From Rotaria sp. Silwood1 (taxonomy: Eukaryota > Rotifera > Eurotatoria > Philodinida > Philodinidae), in the NCBI GenBank assembly GCA_905250075.1, contig CAJNOP010000130.1:124001-188000 (forward strand): a stretch of 64,000 nucleotides of DNA, read 5' to 3'. The notes beneath the pieces were generated by a model, which had not been told where the DNA came from, did not search any database, and saw nothing but the letters and a program-made list of their open reading frames with translations. This document shows positions 26,201 through 38,400 of this stretch, piece by piece (within the stretch, counting starts at the first letter, position 1; every line of letters starts with the position of its first letter). The translations under genes and the position numbers were made by a program.

Positions 26201-29200
26201 TAGATGAAGATAGAGAATCAATAGTAGATTTTTGTTGAAGAACATCATTAAGACCACATTGTGATTGTCCTTCAACATAACGAAGATTAATATCTAAGGA
26301 ATCACTTGATTTAATTAAATCAGTTGATGATGAACTTTTCATATCCTAGAGAACATAAATTATTTGAATGAATTAGTTAATTAATTTTATGAAAAAAATG
26401 TGATTTTTTTTTTTTTGTATTCACGAAATAAAAACTTGAACAAAAATCTAGAAAGAGATATTCCCTTTGAGAAAATATTCTACTCTTTGCTTTTTTGTTT
26501 TTATCGATCATATTTGAATGTTTGTATTTACTTGAAAATATGTTTCATCATTGAAAGCAATTTTTGTCAATCCACTAGCATTTTTATATGTTTTCATTAA
26601 TTTAATTTGTTCATTTGTTGTTTCTTCAGTTGTTAATGATGCGGGTGTTTGTATTTGTTGTACTGCAATTTTTAAATAACCTTTTATATCACCTCGTTCA
26701 GATACAATAGCAACATTTTGTTCTAACGATAAACCATAGAGAAGATTAGTTAAATAAACAAATGCTCTAAAAAAAAGAAAAAAGAATTACAATGTGAAAA
26801 CAGGATGTAATTGCTGTTGCTAACAAAGTTCGAAATGAACTACTCGATCCAAATATTTGATTTCTTTCTCCAAGGAAGATGTCTCATATAAGAAAACAGA
26901 CAAAAAAAATATGATTTTTAAGCTAGAAAATTGATTAACAGGTATTTTATACGTAAAAGCTCATGTATTCTATGAAATGGATAAATGAAGAATCTTGCTC
27001 GGAAAACGGTCATTGAATATCGACATTTGCCTTTTGGATTGATCGAAATGTTATGAAAAGACTAAAATTATATTCATTCTGAAATAGCGAGAACATAAAA
27101 TAAACAAAAACTATATAGATTATTTTGCTCTCATGTAACTCTTCTTGAGCAACTAGAACCACTCGTTAGACATTCTTATACATCCTCATATCTAATATTC
27201 GTTGTTCTTGAATAGATTAACTTGTCTTTGAAAAGATTCGAATTTCTACCTCTATACTTCAACGTCTCTTTTAGGTCATGAAGAATTCTATTTTTTACCT
27301 TCCAATTGGTCGAAACCAAGGAAATCGATCATAAAACGGATCAGCTTGAATAGTAGCTGTTGATACATCATCATTTGTTAACGAGTCCATACTTCGATTA
27401 GGTGACGTTGGTGAAACATCAGCTGCATTTGAATACATTTCACGCATTAATTCAAGTCGTTGTCTATTTAAAAAGAAAAATCATTTTTGCTTATTCAATT
27501 TCTTTGTTTTTTTGCTAATATTTCTAGAAGACAATCACTATGACGATCACGACAGCATGCACAAACCTGGCATTAGTCGAAAAATCAAATTTTCCTTTAG
27601 ATGTTGGACATGAAATTGTATCATCAAAACTTGAATTTTGAAAATCATTTACCATAACAATATGTTGCGATGGTGAATCATTCATATCAGTATAACTAAT
27701 TGCACGTGGTATTGAAATTTGTTCACAATTGTATATATGACGCATGATTTCCAGACGAGATCTATGTATGTTTTTATTTTTAAAGATAACTTATTACTGT
27801 CTGACAATTTTTCTTTTTGGTTTTTTTAAGGAAGCTTCTTTCAAAAATGTTTACTAATTTATAATTAGATTCGAACTTACCGAAATTTTTCTAAAGACCA
27901 ATAATGTACAGCACCATTTTTTAAATCTTGTACTTCAATAGCAACAATTGTATGTCGAGAAGATGAAGATGATGATGATGATGATGATGGATATAAATCA
28001 GTTGGTAATGGAGAATAAAGTGTATCAGTTAAAAGAACAAATTGAAATTGAACACGTTTACGTAATTCAACACTTATAGCATTAGCTTCTTTTAAATAAA
28101 CACTATTACCCCATAGAAGATCCTAAAATTAGAAAATGTTTTTTTTTTTAATTTTGAAAATTTTGAGAAAAATAAAAATACAAAAAACAAAGATATAAAA
28201 ATAAAAACAATAAAAAAATAATACCAATATTCTTGTTTCAGCAAGTTGAATAAATGAAATTATTTTCATGATATGAGGAAAAAGTATGATGAGAAATTTT
28301 TTTTTTTTTTTGCAAATCATACCTTTCTCTATTAAAATTTATTAATCATGGTTTTACGATCAATATTTGTAAATTCATGTTGTCATCTGGTTTATTTATA
28401 TAAACCGCATTTTGTATTTACATTCTTTTCGGATTAGATACAACGTTTTTTTTTTCACAAAAATGAAATGAACCAACTTTTAGGTTCTAGATAGACACAA
28501 AAAAGTCTTATTTCTGCAAATATCTAGCGTTAACACTTATATATATATTGAATAATACTCAGAATAACACATATTAATAAGACAAACAAAAAGAAAAAAT
28601 ATGTGTAATGAATAGCAACATTACTTTTTTTTTCGGTTATAAAAGAAAACAGTCTGCTTCGGTAATAATAAATGATAGAAATCAACATTACATTTGAGTT
28701 CTATGATAAAATTTTGAATGTGATTAATGTAAAAATATTTCATTGATTTCTATTATTAAGGATGTTAATCAATATATGTTTAAAATTTTATACTCTTGAT
28801 CATCATTAACTTGTTCGAAAAAGTAATAGCTGATCAAAAGTCCTATGATAATATTTTGAGAATTGTTTTTCTAGTAAAAGAGCGCATAAACTCAAATTTA
28901 CTGAATCATATATTAAGAAAAGTTTTGATTATGAAGCGACTACTATCATCCATCAATCAATCGGACATAGTTATAAAAGACCTACATGGCAATACAAATC
29001 ATAAAGTTCTTTCTATCTGCACTAACGAGGAAACAGCTTCAACTGTCTGATGCCGTTCGACCTGATACTTTGACTATGAATATATCTATGTGAGACTGAG
29101 AACAACCTAAAAAAAGATTCAGACCAATGGTCTACTTGTGAAGAATGATAGCTATTTTACTTGATTCTTTTGTCAAAACATGGCATTTCCAGAAATATCA

Positions 29201-32200
29201 AAAACGAAGAATTTCGTAGCTTATGATCACGAAGCAACCACACATTCAAGATAAGATTACATTTTTTGGCTGAAATTTTTAAGAGATTTTATTGTCATCA
29301 AAAACTGTGTCTTTGGGCAAAGTTTTAAATCAAAACTCATTCCTCTGGTTTTTTTTTATCAATACCATGCCGAATGTAACGATCATCATTTCACACTGTC
29401 AGGGCGTTGGTAAAAATCCTTTTATATTTTTTCTAGTCTCAAGAGATTCTATGTAATAATTGATGTTTCATCTCAAACATGAGATAGTATTTCAGCTAGT
29501 TTCTTCGCTAATCATACAGATCTTTGCTTGTTAACGAACATTTACATCATGCATGTCTTTTACAAATATATCCTTTGAGAAATTTAAACGATGAACATAC
29601 ACATACTACTAACTATTTCAATAAATTTATATTATTCTTAGAAAATCATGTTTTTCATGCAAATATTTATGAATCAACAACAAATAAGAGAATAAAATCA
29701 TACATAGACAATAGACAACGACTTAACCTTTGATTTCAATTATTATTATTATTATTACAAAAAAGAAAAACAATTGATTTGTATGTAAATTTTAAAAAAA
29801 CAACATCGATAGGAAATAAGACAAACATGAATATAAACAGTCAAAAAAAAAATGAAAATTTATACCTTGATTAACCAAATGGGCTGAATACGATTTGAAT
29901 AATCCTATTCAAGGGGAATGAGTAAAACTATTGTCTCAAAAACAATTATAAGTGAAATAATAATAAAAGAAATACATTTCAACGAATTTCAAAAGTAAAA
30001 ACCTTAAAAAAAAACATGGATAAAATGAAACTTACTCGTAATGATGTCATACGATGAAAACGCCATTTTTTCCATGCCCACCAAGCTAATTGATAAGTTT
30101 GTTCAGACCAAGAACAATCTAAATTCAAATTGAATTGTTTTTTTTTGTTTTTGTATATTTAATTATTTAAAGAAAAGAAAACTTACAACTAAATGTATCA
30201 TTATCAGTTTCATTAAAATCTTCTTGAAGTGTAGTTTGTCGAAATAATGATGAATCAATTAAACCCGATGATGATAAAATCGATGAAAGCATTGATTGAC
30301 TCATTGATGTTTCCATAACTTGTTTTTGTAATTCAACTATTTTAGATTCATATTCAAGTTTTTGTTTTCGTAAAAGACGATCAGCTTCTTCTTTTTCTCG
30401 TTTAAATGCTTCTTCCATTGCTACAAGTCTTAATAATCAACGAAAAATTTTTTATTTTAATATAATCAAAAAACAATATCAAAAATAAAAAATCTTCTTA
30501 CTTTTTTTCCATTTCATGTTTTATATCAACACCTTGTTTTTCTAATAATTCTTGTATTGCACTATTCCAATCAGTTGGTTCTAAATTTTAAAGAAAAAAA
30601 AAAGAAAAACCTTAGTAATCAATGAGAAACAAAATAATTAACAACATACCACCAGTTGGTTCTGTTTTAGTATTTTTTCGTCGTGCTTGTTCAGGATTAA
30701 GAAAACGGAAAACATGAGATTTACCAAAGATAACACGAGATCCAGATGTTAATTCAACGATTGCATCAACATCAACTTTTTTTCCGTTAACATAACACAT
30801 TGCAGTTTGACTACAAGGTTTTAAATGAACAATATGTTGAGAATTTGTTATTATACAATGTTCAGGCTCAATATGTGAACCAGATAACACAATATCTTGA
30901 TGAACAGGCGCATCAGGACGGCCGACACTAAATAATCAAAGTTTACATTTATCAGAAGACATCATAAATACGGCAATAAAATAAAAAGTCATGAATGTTA
31001 ATAATTGATAACAATAGACTTATTACACAATAAGTAATAGAATATTTTAAATCTAGAATAGGCTCAACAATTTTCTTGTTTCCAACTTACACATTGACCT
31101 GTATCGAGCTGATACGTTAAAAAAATTCGTAGCATTTGTCAAAAAGTGTGTAATTAAAGAAGTACGCTAACGTTTGTTTTTATGTAATTTCAACTATTGC
31201 AAGAATTTTTTCTGATCCACTTTACTAAAAAATGGAGAAGCAGTAATGCTCATAAAAGAAAAAGGAGTTGTATTGTAGGTTTGCTCATTGTATTTTAAAT
31301 ATTTTTTTAGATATCTAAACATACTAAGGAACCTTTTTTTAGTTGCTCCATTCAGATTTCAATGATTTCTTGCCTATCAGTACTACATAATGTCTAATAA
31401 AAGAAATCAACTAGAATAACTTGAATAAAAAAAAAATATAACAAGTTTTGAAAAAGTCTCTTCGAAAATATGAAGTGTAACGCTTCCGATTGAGTGAATA
31501 TCATACATGATATTCACCCTTCTCCTATCGTTCACTCGTATATTATATATATTGTCCTCACCTTTCTATCCTGACGCTACTGTTCTTACCCTATGGTTCT
31601 TCTATATCTGCTCTCTCCTTTCTTTTCATCCTCTCTTCTTCTTCCACTTACATAAATAAACGTGTGCTTTGTATATAAACAATACGATTATATGATATGA
31701 AGGAATAGAACCAAGTATAACTCCATCAGCACTAACATCTCTTCTATCAGACATCGTCACATGAAGATTTTAAAAAATGTATATACTATCCATGGAAAAG
31801 TGTCTATGCCTTGAAAGTCTCATATCTTGAAGAGACTTGTGAATTCTTTTTATAGAAGCTGATATAGTTGAGTTTTCCACATGTATAAAGTTTATGACTA
31901 ACATTCGAAAATATGAATTTGTCGAAAACCTGGAGCTTCTTAAAAAAGTGCCATAGGTTAGTCGATTATCAATATGAAAGCACATTCTATGCAGTATCTA
32001 TAGGTAAGCAATCATCGAAATTGGAAGAGTACAGATAAAGAAGTCCCCTAGTTACCCGTGAAAGATGAAAAAGCTTCCGACAGCTTTTAGTTTATTCTAA
32101 CTCGAGTTTTTAGTATGTGTTACTAAGGATCAGTACTTCAAGTGATTAGAGATAACCCATCCTAGTCTCTACTGTCTATGAATTATACCATTTATGAAAT

Positions 32201-35200
32201 TTTGAAAGCCCATATTTTATAAGATTCTACATTGTATTTAATTTAATATGAAACTATGAAATCAAAGAGATAATCATGTCGATCTTAATCAGATATCAAG
32301 AAATGATTGGGATAAGTTCGATCATCTATTTTCAATACTTCATCTATGAATTTTATGAACATCTTATATCGACCATAATGTGATATTTAACTTTTTTTCC
32401 ATAGATAGTTTATTCGTCATATTCTATTTATTTCAAATCATATAAAGTTTTTCTTACCGAGTAGTACCATTTTTAATAAAATACATTAAACACTCGGACA
32501 TTAATGGATCTTCATTTAGATTAACAAGATGTGGAGACTAAAATATAAAAAAAATAAACAACAATTAATAATCTATGTAAATTAATCGCATACATTTTTC
32601 GGTGAAAAAATTCCTACAGCATTTCCATCATTTTTTGAATAAACACCAAGTTCATGAAAAGCAGCTTCTCTACAAATAGATAATAATAATATAAATAATA
32701 TAAATAATATATTTATTTTACCTTTCAGCCATAATTTTTTCTGTTTTTTTAAGTTTTTCTTCATATGACATACATAATGAATCCATTAATTTTTGATTTT
32801 CTTTTAAACGTTCTAAAGCATCTTCACTACTTTGTGATGATGTTGATTTTAGACGTGAATTTTTTGAAATATTTGCTTGTGCAAATGATATAGCTGCACC
32901 ATCTGGTGATAAATCAATACCAGCTTCATGTTTTAATAATTCTCTTAATTTCATTATTTCTTCTTTCAAATCACGTATGAGACGAGCATTAGCATCTTCA
33001 TTAATAACTGCTTTACAAACAATTGATTTAGCTCGATCAGCATAACGAAGAGTTGAAAGAGTTTCTTCATAATTTATATCAGCTGGTGATATTGCAGCAA
33101 TCATAGCTGTTTTAGAATTACCACCTAAATTTAAAAAAAAAATCATATATTTATTATGACTAATTCTTATTTGTTTAATAGCAACTAGAAAATATGGAGT
33201 ATTTTATCCAAGGGGAAAAAAAGCGGCTCCTGGATCCTCGGTTCTTGGTGGATATTGACAGCTTCTGGTGGATTCTGTGGATTCTGGAGACTCTTTTGAA
33301 TCCTAGCGGCTCTTTTTGGATCCTGACGGAACCTATGGATTCTAGAATCCATCAGGAGCCGCTTTTTTCCCTTGATCTTTATGAATGAATAATTGGATGC
33401 TGAGAGTATTGGTCTAGCTGTTCTTAGAAAAGTCACGAAACATTGTTTTGAAACTAGATTAATGCAGTACACTGTAGCTGATGAAGGTCGTTCGAAAAAT
33501 TGGAACCTATTTATGTATAACATATTTAGAGTTAATTATCTACTATGACTTCATGTATTCATTGTATTTCTTCAGTCAGCTATGTTCAATTGAAACAACT
33601 GAATGTCGTAACCGAGATAATGTATTTTTTTAAACGAAGATTATTTGAAAAATACTTCTAACAAACTGATTGTGGAGAATTCAGCATGACTATTAGTTTC
33701 AGTACTTGTTAGAACAAAAACTAAAATTGACTCTTTTCTGTGAGATTATATCTGTCGAAATCAGATGTCTTATGTAAGACCGAACAATTATCAGTAAATT
33801 TCATGAAAAAATTCAAAACTGTGTTTATATAATGCAGAATAGAAGTATTGGTGCTATCCTTAGGTGACGTAGTCTGTGCTTTAGAACAGCTTTAATTTAA
33901 CATTATTGTAAAGCACTGAATTCTGTAGAAAATAATGACATCTAATTTATGTGTTTTCACTAAAGAGTTAGTTTCTATGGAAATAGACATTAGTTAAAAT
34001 ATTGCTTTCAAAAAAACAAAAAATAACAGGCCTTGTACAATAAACTGTATTATACACAACTAAGTCATTAAAAATTGTTTTGTATTTTCAGTTTGAGAAG
34101 TTTCGATTGAAATATAAAATTGATCAGAATAGTATTCTATATAATTACTAATTTAAAACAATCTGATAATAGTTGTCCCATCGTATCTCGAAAAGAAATT
34201 GAACAGCGTGAAGATATTTGAGTCTAGCTAATTACTTCTGGCTACAATCAGTGTTATCTCTAAATGGTCGACAAAATGAATGAATATGTTGCATCAAAAC
34301 TTTCATGCCATAATTTAACAAAATATTTGTTCAAGATAATATCAATATCAATAGTCATAAGTTATGAAAAAAAGTCTTGTATCAATTTTAACCATAGTAC
34401 TTAATGGTATAATAAAAAATCTTACCCAAATTTTCTTTTAGTAACCATGTTAGTACCGAATCTCGATATGGTATAAAATCTGGTTTTTTTTCTGAACGTG
34501 TTTTACGATGTTTGGAACTCTATAATAAATATAAAGACTTCTTTTCGTTTTTTTTTTTTTGTAATAAATTCCTAACCATTTCAGCAAGTGCAGCAATAAC
34601 TTTTCCAAGTGTTGTTAATGATTTATTAATATTTGCACCTTCTTTTAATCTATCACCTGTTGCACCAGATGAATCAGCTCGTTCACTACCAGCTAAATCT
34701 ACTAATGAAATTTTTGATTGTTTTTCAGTTGTTAAATTTGTTATTGAATCATATGTTGATTGTGAAAATAATATTGTAAATACAGCATGTGAACGACTTG
34801 ATGTTTCATTCATATTTGTTGCAGCTACTGTTCGAGCTTTATTACCTTCATCAATTAATCTTGATATATCATCATACGATGTAACAAGTAAACGAGATAA
34901 ATCTTCAACATATGGTCCCATAATAGGATGTTCACGAACACGTAAATTATGTGAACTACCAACACCGATTGTTTGAGATTTTTTTGGTGAAAGTAAATCT
35001 CGTACACGTTCACAATATATTTCCATATATGATACTTCAACTGTATAACGTGGTTTTATATATGAAGAAGGTGATGATGATGATGATAATAATGGTGATG
35101 ATGAATTAATACGATCAAATAAATCACCACATAATCTTGGAATAATACCTTGTTGTTCAAATTCATTTTTACCCATCATTGTATAAGATTTACCAGCACC

Positions 35201-35494
35201 TGTTTGTCCATATGCAAATATACAAACATTATATCCTTCAAATGAATGTTCTAACATTTCAATTCCTAAATCTTGATAAACTTGTTCTTGTGTAGCAAAT
35301 ATTTGATTATTTATATTTTCATCACATGACCAATATGAATAATCATATTTATAATGTTTAATATTATCATCAATAGGATTTCGTATAAATGTTGTTTGTT
35401 CTTTTTGATCCATTCGAATAATACATTTAGATTGACGATTTCGTTCACGTGTATTAAATGGTCGTACACGAACGGCCACTTTGACCGACGTCAT
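20289..35494 (-). CDS. KIF1A: KIF1A/UNC-104 kinesin-3 motor, about 26 exons, complete
   Basis: Plus-end-directed microtubule motor that carries synaptic-vesicle precursors. The start [14 protein letters not shown] is at 35494. Exons 1-3 (35494-34577, 34519-34426, 33124-32722) encode the motor: P-loop [13 protein letters not shown], switch [12 protein letters not shown], switch [14 protein letters not shown], a basic K-loop ([10 protein letters not shown]) and [16 protein letters not shown]. The FHA domain is in 30929-30652 ([11 protein letters not shown] to [11 protein letters not shown]). Coiled coils follow ([17 protein letters not shown]). The KIF1B region contains [19 protein letters not shown] and [16 protein letters not shown] in 28124-27893, and [14 protein letters not shown] in 27463-27299. 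Then come [48 protein letters not shown] and [14 protein letters not shown]. The C-terminal PH domain runs from [10 protein letters not shown] to [20 protein letters not shown]. The stop is at 20289. I estimate about 1,730 residues, normal for the family. No lesion was seen. Exon 27761-27567 duplicates the start of the next exon. Several introns of 0.6-1.9 kb hold foldback elements. Confidence 0.95.
23510..24424. mobile_element. Large foldback element in a KIF1 intron (about 415-440 bp arms)
   Basis: Almost the whole 0.9 kb is one long imperfect inverted repeat centred near 23955. The outer ends are CCATTTCAAAATAGAAGGCG at 23519 and CGCCTTCTATTTTGAAATGG ending at 24417. Inner blocks such as CAGTGATTGACCAATAGGAT, TTTCTTTCGATCTACGCCAG and GCCAGATGACGTTTAA recur in reverse complement. 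The right arm has an extra stretch of about 40 bp at about 24213-24255. No transposase is encoded. It lies in the 1.8-kb intron between exons 24987-24892 and 23069-22995. Confidence 0.8.
25530..26160. mobile_element. Inverted-repeat element in a KIF1 intron
   Basis: ATTAAACGTCTGAAAATTCTT near 25559-25579 is matched in reverse complement by AAGAATTTTCAGACGTTTAG near 26111-26130, with weaker pairing beyond. The element fills most of the intron between exons 26345-26193 and 25457-25227. Only the outer 25-35 bp are clearly paired, so the interior may be unrelated. Confidence 0.45.
27567..27761 (-). CDS. KIF1A: Duplicated in-frame (cassette or alternative) exon of the KIF1 gene
   Basis: The exon is 195 nt (65 codons) with an AG acceptor and GT donor, and it enters and leaves in the same phase. 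Its first codons read [14 protein letters not shown], while the next exon (27463-27299) starts [14 protein letters not shown]. Both are compatible with the upstream exon ending in ...EKFR. The downstream exon has the conserved [12 protein letters not shown] block, while this one diverges into a Ser/Asp-rich stretch ending STNA. It could be skipped, or included before the canonical exon. It has no counterpart at this site in the KIF1A sequences I can recall. Confidence 0.6.
31476..31692. mobile_element. Possible solo LTR or other insertion in a KIF1 intron
   Basis: A pyrimidine-rich block of higher GC begins TGTAACGCTTCCG and ends near TATATAAACA, so it has TG...CA ends. A perfect short hairpin GTGAATATCA/TGATATTCAC lies at its start and an AATAAA near its end. 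These are LTR-like features, but no matching target duplication flanks it and no second copy or internal region is in the window. Confidence 0.25.
33209..33374. mobile_element. 166-bp MITE with CAAGGGGAAAAA termini
   Basis: The left end CAAGGGGAAAAAAAGCGGCT and the right end AGCCGCTTTTTTCCCTTG are inverted repeats of about 22 bp. Between them are several short CTGGTGGATTCTG / GGATTCTGGA-like repeats. It sits in the 1.3-kb intron after the K-loop exon of the kinesin gene. Its terminus resembles that of the element at 47196-47368. Confidence 0.65.
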
Positions 35495-38400
35495 CTTCTT
35501 TCTTTTGTTTTTGATCGCGTACGATCTAAAACTAAAGAAAAAAAATAATATGATTCTCAAATAGAGAAAAACCAAAAACGAAGAAGATGTAAATGACGAT
35601 GTGATGAAAGATTATTATTTTTTTTTTCTCGGAAATGCAAATGAACAAAACGATAGAGCAAAGAAAAAAGAGAAGAAAAAAAAAGCAAGAACAAATGGAT
35701 CATGGATATGTTCGTTCGTCGCTTCTTGACAAGATCTATCAATGTTGTTGACACTCAATAATAGAAAAATGAAGAGAAAAGCAAAAAAAAAAAAATCTTT
35801 TTCTGATCACAAATATTTCCATAGATCAGCGTAATAAATAATTACAAGCTATTTTGCTTGAAGACAAGGAAAAAAAATATCTCGATATTTAGATATAAGG
35901 AACATTTAAGCATTTATTTTATTTCGTTTATAAATAAATAATTAAATACACTATAATACTACGATTTATTAATAATAAAACTTAATAAACGAGTATCAAA
36001 GTGATTCAGTGACCCTGACATTTTCGAAAATATTCATCAATAATTTCATGTTCAATTTTATGTGAAAATTCAATAAATTTTATTAAATAAAATATTATTC
36101 ACAATAGACCTATTGTCTTGCGAATGACAAAAAAAAAATATCGTATAATCTACCATCTTAATTTAATTATTAAATGAGTTAGTAATCGATTGATTTGAAT
36201 TTTTCTATATTCATTTAATCATTTCTAGTGGGAGATGAATTTCCTGGATTATTCTTATCATTCTTTTTGTTTTTTTATTCTTTGTTCAATAAATAATAGG
36301 TTGTCTAAATCTTCATTTTGATCCCTCTTCGCAATTCATTATGATCAAACAACAGATGATTAATCCCATAGTGTAAAATATTTTGTAATATATAAGGAAA
36401 ACAAAAATGACAACGGAAAAGATTTTTTGTTTTTTTCTAAAGAAACATCAATAAAGTAATTCTCTTCATCAATATAGAACAAAATGTAAATCATATAAGG
36501 GTGAATCCGTGGGATTTCTATCACAATTTGGAAAAAAAAAAATTTTTTTTTTTTGATTTTGATATTCTAGTTAGATGTAACATCGGTTAGAGGTAATAGT
36601 AAAAACTTTCTTTGGTACATAAAGTTTTGGAAGTCCAGATCATTTTTTTAGGAACAACTCAACGTATTTGTAATTGGATATGTTGGAGGTGTCAACTATG
36701 TTACAAAATAATGAAATTTTCAATGTTTGTAGAACTTTTAATTCTCAGCATTTTGATAAAAAAAAATTTGTGAAAAGCTTTCATTTTGTATAAAATAGAT
36801 TCAAAATATTATAAGTAATGAAGAAAACTAAACAACAATTTATCAAATTTTCGCAAAAAATCGTTTTTTTTTTGAAAGTTTTTTAGTTTTTCACTGCTCA
36901 CAGTGTTCTGAATCTATTTCCGACAAAATAACAGCTGTTAAAAAAATTTTTTTTTCATCAAAATCTACAAACGTTGAAAATTTCATCATTTTGCAACGTA
37001 GTTGAGGTTCTCAACATATTCAATTACAAATCCATTGAGTTATTCCTAAAAAATAATCTGGATCTTCAAACTTTATGTACTAAAAAACATTTTTACTATT
37101 ACCTCTAACTAGAATATCAAAATCGATCGAAAAAAAAAAACTTTTCCCACCAACATGGTAGAAACCCCATGGATACACCCAATATTTTTTCTTTTGTGAG
37201 GCTCACATTTATTTTCGAAGAAAATAATGAGTACAAAGAGGAAAGCGAAATATCTTTCGGTACAGTTTCCTAGCAAAAGAAACATTAATAATAATAGTGC
37301 TTAGATCATTTTCTAGAATCTTTCAAAACATTCTATAAATATACGATTCTAACGAGTGTAAATATTGAAGGTTGTGATTAGTAGGATGATAGTGCTATTG
37401 ACCTAGTAGAGTCAAAAAATGATGAACATAGAAAAATATGAACTAATTGAATTCTAAGTTTAAGCAAAACTAAATAGTATATGTCAAAGTTCATCGAAAG
37501 AAAAGATTATACACTCGGAAGCTTACTGAACAATTAAATTAATGTATATAGCAGGCTAACATGACAATTGAATTGACGAAACGAAGAATAAAATGCTATT
37601 TGCCGTTTCCTATCATCTATCTTATATATTAGCATTAGGAGAAAAGAAATTATGCATCGAAGATGTATTTAACAATACATATTATAATGATATTAAAAGA
37701 ATTTAATAAATTTGTTACAATAGTAATTCTAAATGTAAACACTTTCGAAGTGATACAATTTTAAAGAATATGTATTAACTGGAAAAAAAAACTGTTATAA
37801 TTTTGATTAAATTTATCTATCACATTGTTTTGTTTTTTAATAAATTATTTTAACACCTCAAACAATATACCATGAATTTTGTTACAGTTAGTTTTTTTTT
37901 TTGAGAGATTCACACATTAGTGCCTCATGAGAACTGCTATGACAAGTTCTTCATAATAAAAAAAAATCGTTCTATCGATTAACACTCTTACGACACTTCT
38001 AGTATTCAACAATATTAATCTATAGAAAAGTCTTTTCATATTTATTTATTAATATTGAATGATGAAATGTTCACTCACTTACAAAATTTTTTAATTATTT
38101 ATTTTTTTTGCTCGGAATAAATGATGTTAAAGAATAGTTGTTATATAAAATAAGACAACAATGGATTTGTTTCAAAACATAATAATAAATAATGTTCACA
38201 CCATGTCATTTGTAAAAAAAGAAACTATATTCATTTCAGCATGACTCAAAGAATTCATACGATGATAATAATCTATAAAAATAACAATGTGTGTAAATCG
38301 AATTCTCATGAGTGTATATAAGCCACTAGAAAAAAAAATCTTCTAAATAATTCTATAATTATAAAAAAATAATTATGATTTATATAATTTATAAGAGAAT

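Noticed and set aside
28796-29733. Plus-strand open frames inside a kinesin intron
   Set aside because: Short, with no family match and no exon-like borders; consistent with chance in a 1.9-kb intron.
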